This document shows, one piece after another, positions 9,506-19,746 of a stretch of DNA of 64,000 bases. A program made the translations under genes and the position numbers. Source of the DNA: Clostridia bacterium UC5.1-1D10 (GTDB lineage: Bacteria; Bacillota; Clostridia; Lachnospirales; Anaerotignaceae); the NCBI GenBank assembly GCA_001304995.1, contig BBZU01000014.1, positions 1 through 64,000 of the forward strand, written 5' to 3'. Positions within the stretch are counted from its first letter, which is position 1; each line of letters opens with the position of its first letter. Under the pieces are notes generated by a model. It was not told the origin of the DNA. It searched no databases and saw only the letters and a program-made list of their open reading frames with translations.

Positions 9506-11737
9506 TTATTTCCGTTTCTCCAGCAGGCGCATGAGATATTTCTCATTGCGGTGAGCCATCTGGTTCAGGTGTTTTGCCTTTTCTTCCAGTTTTGTCACAT
9601 AAGCCTGTTTGTTTTTCACAATATCATCGATGAGCCCCAGTGTATGCTCCATGTCGAAGCTCTTCAGATCGCCGCCGCTGGGCATTTCCAGTTTTTCCAG
9701 ATAGTATTCGATCTTCGGATCATATACAAAGCCCACCAGAGGCACATGCTGTCTTGCTGCAAAAATCAATGTATGCAGACGCATGCTCAGAATAAAGTCC
9801 GCTGTGGAAATGATACCCATAACTTCGCTGGGGGTGTAGCTGCCCCGCAGGATATAAGCGGGCTGTTCCATTTTCTTCTGGACTTTCTCGCTGATGGTAA
9901 TATCGTTTGGCATCTGCATTGCCAAAAAGACGATGTTCCGGTTATATTTTTCCACGATAGTGTCGCAGAGTTTTGCGAAACGGGAAATGAATTTGTCCAT
10001 ATCCCGCCAGTTTCTTACAGAAACCACCACCAAAGGTTTATCCTGAGGGATTCCTTCCTTATCCAGCAGGCGGTATGCGTCTTCTTTGGCAATGCCGTCC
10101 ATAGTGAATACAGGGTCAGCAGTTACAAAGCATTTTTTAGGGTTCACCCCCATACTGAGCAATTCTTCGTAGGAATTTTCTTCTCTAAGGGTAATGAGGT
10201 CAGCCTTGTTCACCACCTGTTTCACCAGTCTGCGGTTTCGCTTGCCGGAAACAGGGCCAATGCCGTTGGCATAAAGCATAACCTTTTTCCGCATGAATTT
10301 CGCTGCCGCTGTAATGGAAAGGTAGTACATCAAAGAGCGTGTACTGGTGCTGTCCTGCAAAAGGGAACCGCCGCCGCTGAGGAGGGCATCACTGTGATGG
10401 ATGGCACGGAGCACATCCCGCACACCAAAACGATAAACAGCTTCAATGCCATATTTTTCTCTTGTTTCCACAGGTTTGTTGGACAGCACTGTAATATGGT
10501 AGTTGTCCCCCAGCTCCTGAATATTCTTGTGCATGGAAAGCATGATCGCTTCGTCACCTGTGTTATTGAAGCCATAATAACCGCTCATAACCACATGATA
10601 CTGTTTTTCGTGGCTTTCCTTCCAAGCCGCGTCATAAGCCTTTACGCTGTCCTGCGCCATTCTTGTCACGGAGTAATAACGGAAGATGACTTCTCTGCCG
10701 TAAGCGCCGGCTTTTTCTCTTTCTTCCGGTGTCATGTTGCAGAAAGCATATACAGTATCTCTGTACAGTTTGTCTTCTTCAGACATTTCGCATCCACGAC
10801 AGCAGAAGTTGTTTTCCTGTGCCATTGCCAACTTATCTTCACCAAACAGACCAATGTAGCCTTCATTCCCAGCAACAATAACAGTCTTTCCAGCTGCCAT
10901 AGCTTCCAGTGCCGCACGGCTGACACCGACAAATACGTCTGCCACAGAAACCAATTCGTTGATATCTGTTCTTGCACCAGTCATGGTGATGCATTCTCTG
11001 CCCAGCTTTTTGTTAACACCTTTGCTCTTTTCCAGCAGTTCATCAAAGACATCGCCGCCGCCTACGATGATGATGCGCAGACCGGGAATCTTTTCTGCCA
11101 GTTTCGGTGTGATCTCAATGAGCTGTCTTGCCACCATGGCACGGCTTTCATCCATACGGCTGACATAAACCAGTGTCGGTTCTTCCCCTGTCAGATGGAA
11201 TTCCTGACGAACTTTGGTGCTGTCCGTTTCCGGAGAAAACTTGTCTGTGTCAATACCGTTGATGGTTACAAAAATGTTTTCGCTGCGCACATGATAGTTA
11301 TCCATCAAATACTGCTTGATGTCCTCACTGACCGCAACGACTTTCTGTCCCCAATTTGTCAGATATTTCAGCCCCATCCCTGTGTAGAATACCCAGTGTG
11401 CAGAGGTGACAAATGTAAATTTCAGTTTCTTTTTCAGCATGCCGCAGATAAAGCCGGGGATTCTGGCATGAGAATGGACAATGTCCGGTTTTTCCTTGCG
11501 GATGATCTTTTTCAGCAGCATGTAAGATTTCATCATCTTCATTACATTGCGCTGATTCATGGGCACTTTGTAGTGACGGATCCCCGCTTCCGCCAGTTCC
11601 TGTTCATACACACCGCCGTTGGATGCAACGATGATGTCATAGCCCTGTTTTTTCAGTTCTTTGGAAAGTTCCACTACATGAGTTTCCGCTCCGCCGATAT
11701 CCAATCCCATCAGCGTCATCAATACTTTATATTTCAT
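9506..11737 (-). CDS. GT4 glycosyltransferase fused to CsaB-type polysaccharide pyruvyl transferase
   Basis: 743 residues from the ATG at 11737 (AGGTGG seven bases upstream). Residues about 1-370 are a GT-B glycosyltransferase (GLDIGGAETHVVELSKEL, PDIVHSHARIP, VSRMDESRAMVA, SRAALEAMAAGKTVI). Residues about 380-740 are a polysaccharide pyruvyl transferase (MSGYYGFNNTGDEAIMLSM, LLSGGGSLLQDSTSTRS, LYANGIGPVSG, ADFILSMRLHTLIFAA). CsaB puts ketal pyruvate on wall polymer, which is the ligand for SLH domains of surface proteins. Here it is joined to a sugar transferase without a frame break, so one polypeptide may add a sugar and pyruvylate it. Fusion is read directly; coupling is inferred. Confidence 0.9.
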   Translation of the reverse strand: MKYKVLMTLMGLDIGGAETHVVELSKELKKQGYDIIVASNGGVYEQELAEAGIRHYKVPMNQRNVMKMMKSYMLLKKIIRKEKPDIVHSHARIPGFICGMLKKKLKFTFVTSAHWVFYTGMGLKYLTNWGQKVVAVSEDIKQYLMDNYHVRSENIFVTINGIDTDKFSPETDSTKVRQEFHLTGEEPTLVYVSRMDESRAMVARQLIEITPKLAEKIPGLRIIIVGGGDVFDELLEKSKGVNKKLGRECITMTGARTDINELVSVADVFVGVSRAALEAMAAGKTVIVAGNEGYIGLFGEDKLAMAQENNFCCRGCEMSEEDKLYRDTVYAFCNMTPEEREKAGAYGREVIFRYYSVTRMAQDSVKAYDAAWKESHEKQYHVVMSGYYGFNNTGDEAIMLSMHKNIQELGDNYHITVLSNKPVETREKYGIEAVYRFGVRDVLRAIHHSDALLSGGGSLLQDSTSTRSLMYYLSITAAAKFMRKKVMLYANGIGPVSGKRNRRLVKQVVNKADLITLREENSYEELLSMGVNPKKCFVTADPVFTMDGIAKEDAYRLLDKEGIPQDKPLVVVSVRNWRDMDKFISRFAKLCDTIVEKYNRNIVFLAMQMPNDITISEKVQKKMEQPAYILRGSYTPSEVMGIISTADFILSMRLHTLIFAARQHVPLVGFVYDPKIEYYLEKLEMPSGGDLKSFDMEHTLGLIDDIVKNKQAYVTKLEEKAKHLNQMAHRNEKYLMRLLEKRK

Positions 11738-11751
11738 ATTCGTCCCACCTG

Positions 11752-12237
11752 TCAAATATCAATTGAAGTTACTTTCATCTTGGGTTGCGCATATTTCGTA
11801 TAAACTTCCATTTCGGAATTGGCTTTCAGTTCCACAGTGCCTTCCGCGAAGTAGCCGTCTTCCTTTTCAATGATATTGCCTTCCAGCGTCAGGGTCACCC
11901 CGTAATACTCGGGATATTCCACCAGAATGGTGTTGCCGCTGTTGTCAATGACGTTTTTCATCTTTGGCGCATACTGCACATCGGTAATGGTGCCGATATA
12001 AGTATTTGTTTTTGCGTCATACATGGTATCCCCCACATGCAGGGCATTGACTGTTGCCATACGCACATCGTCAATAAACGCTGTATAAGTCACTTTGGAT
12101 GCCTCTGCTGTTACGCCGGCAGACTCCTTCTGGTTGACAACGCCGAATTTGTATACCCCCACAGCAACCAGCGCCACCACAACCACCAGAATCAATAAAT
12201 CTATGATATTGGGCCGTCTTTTCGCCACATTACTCAC
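11752..12237 (-). CDS. DUF4330 membrane protein (second of a pair)
   Basis: About 161 residues from a GTG start that overlaps the end of the upstream DUF4330 gene. One N-terminal transmembrane helix (IIDLLILVVVVALVAVGVYK) after a basic segment, then an extracellular beta-rich domain with YIGTITDVQYAPKM, typical of DUF4330. Role unknown. Its position between two glycosyltransferase genes suggests a scaffold or accessory of the polymer machinery. Confidence 0.82.
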   Translation of the reverse strand: MSNVAKRRPNIIDLLILVVVVALVAVGVYKFGVVNQKESAGVTAEASKVTYTAFIDDVRMATVNALHVGDTMYDAKTNTYIGTITDVQYAPKMKNVIDNSGNTILVEYPEYYGVTLTLEGNIIEKEDGYFAEGTVELKANSEMEVYTKYAQPKMKVTSIDI

Positions 12238-12727
12238 CGTCCCTTACTTCTACAATATAGCCTTTGAAGGCATAACCTTTGCCTTTCACATTCTGTTCCT
12301 TACCGACCTTTACCACATTGCCTTCTACGGTAATGTCCTGATCGGTTTCTGTTCCGCTGCCTTCAATCTCCACATAAATATTGCAGTAGCCGGGTACCGG
12401 CAGCATTTCATACTTGTTTGTGGTTCGGTTGAAATTCACTTCCCGGAAAGGTTCTGTCCAGCAGCTTTTCACTGTCCCCAGATATGCGGAGCTGGTGCTG
12501 TCAAAGACCTTGCCCCCTTCCACAGGGAAGTTTGCTGTTTCATTCAAAACTTGTCTGCCTTCCACCACATAGGTGTATGTTTTGGTTTCTGCCGCAGCGC
12601 CGCCGTTGTTTTTTCCACCGGCAACCCAGTATACACCGAATGCCACCGCCGCCAGCAGAACCAGAATGATCAAAATATCCAGACCGTTGAACAGACCGAA
12701 TATCTTTCTGCTTTTTGTCTTTTCCAT
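12230..12727 (-). CDS. DUF4330 membrane protein (first of a pair)
   Basis: 165 residues from the ATG at 12727, which overlaps the stop of the preceding glycosyltransferase (TGATG); GGAGG lies 10 bases upstream. Basic N-terminus, helix NGLDILIILVLLAAVAFGVYW, then an extracellular domain with AYLGTVKSCWTEPF corresponding to the same block in its neighbour. The pair looks like an old tandem duplication that has diverged strongly. Confidence 0.82.
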   Translation of the reverse strand: MEKTKSRKIFGLFNGLDILIILVLLAAVAFGVYWVAGGKNNGGAAAETKTYTYVVEGRQVLNETANFPVEGGKVFDSTSSAYLGTVKSCWTEPFREVNFNRTTNKYEMLPVPGYCNIYVEIEGSGTETDQDITVEGNVVKVGKEQNVKGKGYAFKGYIVEVRDGE

Positions 12728-13839
12728 CACTTTCTTGCCTCCGCATACAGTTTTTCCATTTTTGCCGCCATCAATTCTGCCGTGAACATTTCTCTTGTCC
12801 ACGCCATGGCTTTTTTGCTCATGCTTTCATACAGACTTCTGTCGGAAAGGATTTCCAGAATCCGTCTTGCCAGATCCTCGTCATCCCCTACTGCCACCAG
12901 ATAGCCGTTTTCCCCGTGGCGCACCACTTCGCTGACACCGCCGCTGTCTGTTCCAACAGCAGGCACCCCTGCGCTCATGGACTCAATGAGGGAAAGGCAC
13001 AGGGCTTCTTCCTTGGATGTGATAACAGCCACATCCAGTGCTGCTTCCAACCGTTCCACAGCGGAAACAAAGCCTGTGAATAAAATCTTATCTGTCAGCC
13101 CCATCATTTTCACATCAGCCTTCAGCCGTTCCATCTGACTGCCTGTGCCAACAATGAGGAATGTGATATCCTGCTGTTCTTTGCAGATGCGTTCTGCCGC
13201 CCGCAGGAAAGTATCATGGTCTTTCACTTCTTCCAGTCTGGCTACGATGCCCACAACTTTCTGACCTTCCGGCACACCGTATTCCGCCAGTACCGCCCTC
13301 TTTTCCTCCGGTGTCAGAGGAGACAGCATTTCAATGCCGTTGTAGATAGTCACAATCTGTTTGGGGTCTGTGCCGCCGACAATCATGCTCTTTCTTACGG
13401 CTTTGCTCACGGCAATGACTCTGTCGCTGTAACGATGGTTCACCATCCGTTTTGCCAGTCTTTTCAGTGTATTTCCGCTGACATTTTCCATACAGTGTTT
13501 TGTATGGAAAATCCGTGGCACACCTGCCTTTTTCGCCGCCATTCTGGCTGTCAGGCTGGCATGGGTATGCACCACATCAGGTTTGTCCTTGCGGAACAGT
13601 TCTGTCAGAGGTGCCAGCGCCTTTTTGTCATAGGAACTGTCTGCCATGGCATCCATTTTGATGACGGGAATATCCAGACTTTCCACCACAGGGCAAAGCT
13701 GGCTGTCCGCAGGCAGTACCACCCGCACATCGTATGTTTTCCGATCGCAGTATTTCAGGTAGTTCAAAAGCCACCGTCCTGCGCCGCCGATATTGCGGTC
13801 TGTCAATACATGATAAATTTTCAGTTTCTCTTTCTCCAT
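12727..13839 (-). CDS. GT4-family glycosyltransferase
   Basis: 370 residues from the ATG at 13839 (GGGAG upstream), overlapping the end of the murJ-ligase frame by 19 nt. GT-B fold: N-terminal RNIGGAGRWLLNYL, HTHASLTARMAAKKAG, sugar-nucleotide domain with VGIVARLEEVKDHDTFL, LIVGTGSQMERL and the E-x7-E motif EALCLSLIESMSAGVPAVGT. Cytoplasmic; acceptor and donor cannot be told. It is coupled on both sides, so it belongs to the envelope operon. Confidence 0.92.
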   Translation of the reverse strand: MEKEKLKIYHVLTDRNIGGAGRWLLNYLKYCDRKTYDVRVVLPADSQLCPVVESLDIPVIKMDAMADSSYDKKALAPLTELFRKDKPDVVHTHASLTARMAAKKAGVPRIFHTKHCMENVSGNTLKRLAKRMVNHRYSDRVIAVSKAVRKSMIVGGTDPKQIVTIYNGIEMLSPLTPEEKRAVLAEYGVPEGQKVVGIVARLEEVKDHDTFLRAAERICKEQQDITFLIVGTGSQMERLKADVKMMGLTDKILFTGFVSAVERLEAALDVAVITSKEEALCLSLIESMSAGVPAVGTDSGGVSEVVRHGENGYLVAVGDDEDLARRILEILSDRSLYESMSKKAMAWTREMFTAELMAAKMEKLYAEARK

Positions 13840-16800
13840 GATTTTTCTCCCAATCTCACGGCTGCCATACCGATGCCCAGTACACACCAGAACAGCAGCA
13901 CAATGCTGTAATCAAACCAGATATGGTCTGTCATCCCCTGTAACAAAATACCTGCAAAGCCGCCGAATACTGCCGCCAGAATGAAGCGGTATCTTCTTGC
14001 CGCTCTTGCCATGGTGCTGTAAATCTTCTGGAAGAACAGCAGTACCAGCGCCAAAAATACGCTAAAGCCCACAATGCCCAGTTCGATGAATTCCTGTAAG
14101 AATAAGTTATGAACATGGTAAGCGTTGGCCGCTTCCAGAGAGAACAACGGATAAATCTCATTGAAGGCATCCACGCCAATCCCTGTCATCCAGTAATGAC
14201 GAATCATGTCAAAGCCCGCCTGATAAATAGACAGACGGTACTGGGAAGACGAGTCGCTCATGGTAACGGAGCTGAGAAGTCGTTCCCACAAACTTGTGGG
14301 CAGTATGAAAGGCATTGCCAGCAGTGCCACAATCCCAACAGGAATGAGCCGCCGTTCCGCCAGCAGTACGAAAAGCCCTGCTGCAAACATGAGCCCCAGC
14401 ATAGCCCCACGGGAGTTGGTAGCCAACAGACCCAGACACAGAATACCGAAGCAGCCTGTGTAGAACAATCTGCCTGCCCAGTTGCGGCATTTCCACATCA
14501 TCCCTGCCGCCAAAGAGCCGATCACAATGAGATATTCCCCTAATACATTAGGGTTATTGAATGTGGCATAAGCTCGTGTGGTGATGTCGAAGCTTTCGGC
14601 GTCTACCCACGCTTCGTCCATTTCCACGCCCACCACATATTGGAAAATCGCATACAAGGCAATGAGCACCCCTGTGGCGATCAAAACAAACAATACCAGA
14701 TTCAGTTTTTCCTCTGTGTCAATGCAGTCCCTGCATACGAAGAACACAGAAAGGAATACCAGAAAAATGCCCATGACCATGATGGCTTTGGGGAAGTGAT
14801 AACTGGTCAGCGCCCCATATACCAAGCACAGAGCAAAGAGTCCTACCAGCACCCCTACCAGCGCTGTCCGCTGCATACGAATGCGTCCCATCCACACATT
14901 GATCACATACAGTGCAAAGGTTCCTGCCGCCAGTACCGCTTGCAGCATGGTAGGCAGTATGGGAATGGCAACTGCCAATGCACAAATGCAAATGATGAGG
15001 AAATTCTGGTTACACAGCCGCAGGATAGCGCTTTCTGCCACCATGGTAGCCACAAAGCCTTTTTCTTCCTGCACCGCCACAGCACATCTTTTGGCAGGGC
15101 CATGGAGCAGATGGGGCAGCCGTCCCCTTGCGGAACGAATCCAATAGTCCCAGTTATGACGCAGGAATGTAAAGATACCGCTTCCCCCAAAAGCTCTGCC
15201 CACAGCCTGTCCCAGTCTGCGGTAAGCCCGGTAAGTCAAACTCTGAGACCAGATGCCCCAGAACCAGATCACAAAACCATGAATCAGGCGGAAGAAGAAG
15301 CTGTCCTCGATATAAAGAGAGATTTTGTCCGTCATACCCTCCCGTCCTTTCTGTTGTTGGGTATTTTCTTCGGGTTTCTTTTCCGGTGTGCCGCCTGTGG
15401 GAGGATTGCCGCCGCCCCGATGAAGGAATTTTCCTACCAGAGAGAATGCGAAACGGCTTTCATCTACCCGCAGCACATAGGTCAGCACCATATATACAGC
15501 AATACCGATGCAGGTAGGAACACCCACCAGAATCACCCGTGGAATAAGTCCATCGCCCATTCTTGCTGCCAAGAAATGATAAGGCAGATATACACAGAAC
15601 AGCATCACCAAAGCGGATACTGCCATTTTACACAAATCTGCCGCCAGTTTTTTATCCAGAATGCCCGGATACTGTTTCACTGTGGGCACAAACAAAATCA
15701 GCGCCGCCACTGTGGAAGATACAGCGGAAGCCAGCGCCAGACCGCCCAGTCCCATGGGCTTCATAAGCAGCCAGCACAAAGCGGCATTGACACCGATGGA
15801 AATGATGCCAGCCACCAGAGGCATTTTCCCTTCCTGTTTTGCATAGAACACACGGCTCAAAATGGTCTGCACACCGTAGCCGATCATACCTACGGCAAAG
15901 AAGCACAGAGCCGTTCCTGTCATTTCTGTTCCCAAAGCGTCAAAACTGCCTCTTTCGTAAATGAGTTTAACCAGTGGTTTGCTCAGTACCATGAGCCCAA
16001 CCATCATAGGAATCAGGAAAAACATCATAGACCGCAGGGTCACCCGTACTGTCTGTCCAAATCCGTCCCCTTCTGTATCATCCGCCATACGTGAAAGTTT
16101 GGGGAAGATCAGATTGGCAATGGCCAGAACGAATACCCCAACGATGATGGTATATAAGTTATTTGCATACTGTAATGTGGTTACCCCCATATCCAGATGG
16201 GAAGCAAACTGGTTGTTGATGATGAGGTTGATGGGCTGAATCCATGTGCCCACCATAACGGGCAGCATAAGAATCAGAATCTTCCGTATGCCTTCATCCC
16301 GGAAACGAAAATCCGGGCGGTAGAAATACCCTTTTTTCATCATGGAAGGAATCTGGATGATAGCCTGCATTGCCCAGCCAATGAGGAAGGCCACTGCCAG
16401 ACCATATACACCAAAACGGTCATTCCAGAAAATATAATACAGAATGATCACGGCGTTAGAAGCCACACTCAAAGCCGCCGGCACGTTAAATTCATCCAGG
16501 GACTGCAATATCCCTACAAAAGAAAAGGCAATGCCCGTAAAGAAAATGGTCGGGAACATCACATGGGACAGCTGTGCTGCCAGTGCTGCCGTTTCGTTGT
16601 CATAACCCGCTGCAAAAAGCCATACAAACTGTGTGGAAAAAATCTCACACACCACTGTCATGAGCAGTGTTACCAGCCCCATAAGGGTAATGAAACGGTT
16701 GGAAAGAGCAAATGCCTCTTTCTTTCCTTTTTTCTTCAGATATTCATTGAATATGGGAATGAAGCTGGCTGATATGGCCGAAGCGAATACCGCGTCAAAA

Positions 16801-16970
16801 AAAGGTTCGCGGCATCAAGCTGGCTGTGGTAAATGCCTCCGCCGCCATGCCGTTGCCGTAATTGGCCGCCAGCAGCTGGTCTCGCACCAACCCCAGCACT
16901 TTTCCCACCAGAGTAATAAGCATCATAAAGCTGACCGCTTTCACGGCGCTGTTTTTTTCTGAGTCGTCAT
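13821..16970 (-). CDS. murJ: MurJ-type lipid flippase joined in frame to O-antigen-ligase-like protein (two frameshifts)
   Basis: The first ~520 residues are a MOP-family MurJ/MviN flippase (KAVSFMMLITLVGKVLGLVR, 14-helix pattern). A Pro/Gly/Glu-rich linker near 15350-15420 leads to ~500 residues of a Wzy/WaaL-like ligase or polymerase (YATFNNPNVLGEYL, TNSRGAMLG, YHVHNLFLQEFIELG). The best start is the ATG at 16970 behind CAGGAG. It needs one more A at 16952-16958 and one fewer at 16797-16803 (RTFFDAVF), giving 1049 codons. Inside the joint a ribosome-site-like AAAGGACGGGAGG precedes MTDKISLYIEDSFFF, and in another frame a TGA overlaps that ATG. So two coupled genes whose boundary was lost by an indel is a serious alternative to a real fusion. 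Confidence 0.8.
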
Positions 16971-17026
16971 TTTGTTTCTCCTGAAGTTTCTTTGATTTCT
17001 CTTTGTCTTTCCCCGAAACACAAGGA

Positions 17027-17084
17027 AAGGTGGATAGAGAATATCTACCCACCTTATACTACCGTATTCTTACTGATTTTACAA
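17027..17084 (-). promoter_or_regulatory. envelope operon promoter with palindrome at the start site
   Basis: On the minus strand -35 TTGTAA (17079-17084), 17-bp spacer, -10 TAGTAT (17056-17061). Immediately downstream, over the expected start site, lies an imperfect palindrome AAGGTGG.TAGA / TCTA.CCACCTT (17027-17055, 11 of 12 pairs). Its position suits a repressor site or a 5' hairpin. Confidence 0.5.
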
Positions 17085-17141
17085 GAAACATGGGGGAAAT
17101 TTAAGAAACTTCTTCTATTTTCCCACTGTTTTTCATGATTT

Positions 17142-19492
17142 TCAAACTTTCACCGGCTGATATGTCACACCATCATCGGCAATACGGAATTTCAGCATAT
17201 ATACATTTTTATTTGCTGTGCCGTCTGCTCTCCACAGATCAGGCAGATTGATGTAACGAACGCCGTCCTTTGTGGAAGCCCAGTAAGCATTGCCGCTGCA
17301 AGATACCACAAAGACTGTCTTTCCTTCCTGTACATACTTGTTCAGGATAGCGCGGAAGTAATCACCTTCTGCCGCGGAAGGATAATCAGAAGGTGTTTTG
17401 TCTGTGACAAAAATGATGGTATCATTGCCTGCCGCCGCAATATCCTGTGTGAAACGTCCGTACTGAGAAGGATCTGTTTTGCGGATACCCTGACTTGCTG
17501 CCAGCAGTACCACAGAAGCGCCGTCTCTGTTCATGAAGCGGTAGCTGCCGTTCCATGTCAGGCTATCCTGTACAGTCGGTGTTGTGATGTCACAAAGGCC
17601 GCCGTAAACGGTCACATCTGCGCCGCTGTCTGCCGCCGCCCGTACACGGCTTCTCTGTGCGTTATATGTGTTTGCGTCTACCTTGCCTGTACCGGTGTAT
17701 TTCAGTTCACCGGTAATGTTCAGGTAGAAAGCGCCGTCGTTCTGTTTTGTCACTGTCTGCTGCAAAGGATCTGCCGCAGATGTGCTTGCAGGCGCTGTTG
17801 TTTTTGCCGCACCGCCAACGGTAACAGTCACATAAGTGTCCTGACCTGCCCAACTGCATTTTACATAAGTGGAACCTTTTGCCTTTGCAGTGAAGGTATT
17901 GCCATTCATAGTGCCGATGGCAGGATTTGCCACAGTGTAAGTTACGTCATTTGTGACAGCTCTGCCGAAGCCTTCTGTGTCATAAGCGCTCACATAGATC
18001 TTTGTGGTGCCGCCTACGTTTTTGATGCTTACATCAGGGTATGTGGCTTTCAGTCTGGCTGTGGGATAGCAGGTAGCGTTTGCCACTGCTGTCATGTTAT
18101 CGCCATAAGTTGCCACAACAGAATAAGCGCCTGTGCCGGAAGGCAGGAATTCAAAACCATTCCATGTACCTTCCATACCCACCACATCAAATTTCACATC
18201 TTCCGGTGCAATGTAGATACGGTTTTTGTATTCATCCAGACCATAAACAGTAAATTCTGTTGTTTTGCCGGGCTGGGTATGTTCGTTTACAGTTGAGATA
18301 CCGATTTCTTTGATTTCGCCTTTGGGCGCTGTCTGGAATACGCCTACGGAAGCAATGACTTTTCTCTGTGCCCCATCAGAAGGTGTGTTCTGAAGCTGTG
18401 GTGCCGCATCGTCAATGGTTTTTACCACCATAGTGGAAGAACCGCCGCCGTCCAGATGCAGCGCTTCATAAGCGCCATATTCTTTCATAAGGGCTGCCAT
18501 TTCAGAATGGGTTGCGCCAATGCTGTCCCCACGACCGTCTACAACCATCATAATGGCTTTTGTACCGTCCTGAGAAACACCAAAAGCTGTTCTGGGCTGT
18601 CTGCCTGCTGCCACAATATCTGTTGCAGGCGCTTCCTGGCCGTTCAAAAGCAGCAGACCGCCGCCGCCAAAGGCTGTGTCAATCTGGTCAAAGTCGATGG
18701 TAGAGCTTACCTGTAATGTGACAGGGTCACCTACTTTGAATACAGAAGCAGCGTTTGTATAGTAATCGCCGCTCATAACGATGAGGTAGCCATTTTCAGG
18801 CACATTGACCGTTTCCCCTTTCTGGGAAATATATGTAATGGTGTTGTTCTGTACCACAAATTTCACCAGATTGTCAAAACGCTTGTCCAGATCCGCAGTG
18901 CTTGTAGCCGCCTGTCTGTCAAAGTAAATGGGGAATACCATGCTGGTAACTTTGTTGATAGACGCCAGATCAATGGTCTTTGCGGAATTGGAAAATTTCA
19001 CTGTTGTTTTGAAGTAAGTGAAAATGGAATCGCCGTTTTTATCCTTCACATAAGTACCATACTGGTTTTTGTCTTTATTGATGCTGGTTCCGGCAGAAAT
19101 CAGTTCCCCATCCCGCACAACAGGGCCGAAACCTGCGGAATAGCTGCCTGCCATACCAAAGAAGTCACTGTTTACACCGGCAATGGCGCCGTTGTCTGTG
19201 AGCATTTTCTGTACGGTTTCTTTCAGACCGTATTCTGTTTTGCTTTCCACTTCTTTCAGTTCCAGTGTACTTTCTGTCAGGTCGATGGTCAGTACATAGA
19301 TGTCCTGAATGCCGTCTGTTGTCATCCGGCTGTTCTTTTCATATGTCACCCCTCTGGTGATGGTTTCCTGTGTTTTGTTTTCATAGACTGTCTGAGCAGC
19401 AAATACCGTTGTCACCCCAGCAGCGGTAAATGTCAGCGTTGCCGCCACAAAAGCTGCCAACAGCCGTTTGATGCCGTAGAATCTTTTTTCAT
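17142..19492 (-). CDS. Secreted phosphodiester glycosidase family (NAGPA domain) protein (frameshifted at N-terminus)
   Basis: The real start is the ATG at 19492. With one more A in the run at 19484-19489 it reads MKKRFYGIKRLLAAFVAATL, a clear signal peptide ending near VFA. Restored length is 783 residues. The NAGPA domain follows (GAIAGVNSDFFGMAGSYSAG, PRTAFGVSQDGTKAIMMVVD, HLDGGGSSTMV). It is then followed by immunoglobulin-like repeats and a C-terminal region of about 170 residues with VTVYGGLCDIT and TIIFVTDKTPSDYP that resembles a phosphoesterase-like fold but is not firmly recognised. Probably trims or remodels wall glycopolymers. Its stop lies 172 bp upstream of the flippase start, with a separate promoter for the operon between. 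Confidence 0.85.
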
Positions 19493-19746
19493 TTTCCCAC
19501 GCACTCCCTTTCTCATAATACTGATGGTTGGACGCCTGCTTTTCACCTTTGTTCCATATATTGGAGAAAAAAAGCAAAAAGTAACCGTCCAAACTGCGCA
19601 TACATAAAGATTTTACCACAAAACCGGCTTTTTTCTCGTCCCATGAAAAAACTTAATAAATTTGTAATCTTATGTAACCCAACTCTCATAGGCATTTTGT
19701 CCCTTTCATAGACTGATAGAAAAGTCCAAATCAAAGGAGGTATTTT

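Noticed and set aside
9497-11803. 768-codon open frame on the plus strand
   Set aside because: It is antisense to the GT4-CsaB gene, whose motifs are clear; the plus frame gives a His/Phe/Cys-rich protein with no family features or ribosome site.
14640-16094. 484-codon open frame on the plus strand
   Set aside because: Antisense to the flippase-ligase gene; very rich in Gln, His and Cys, without signals.
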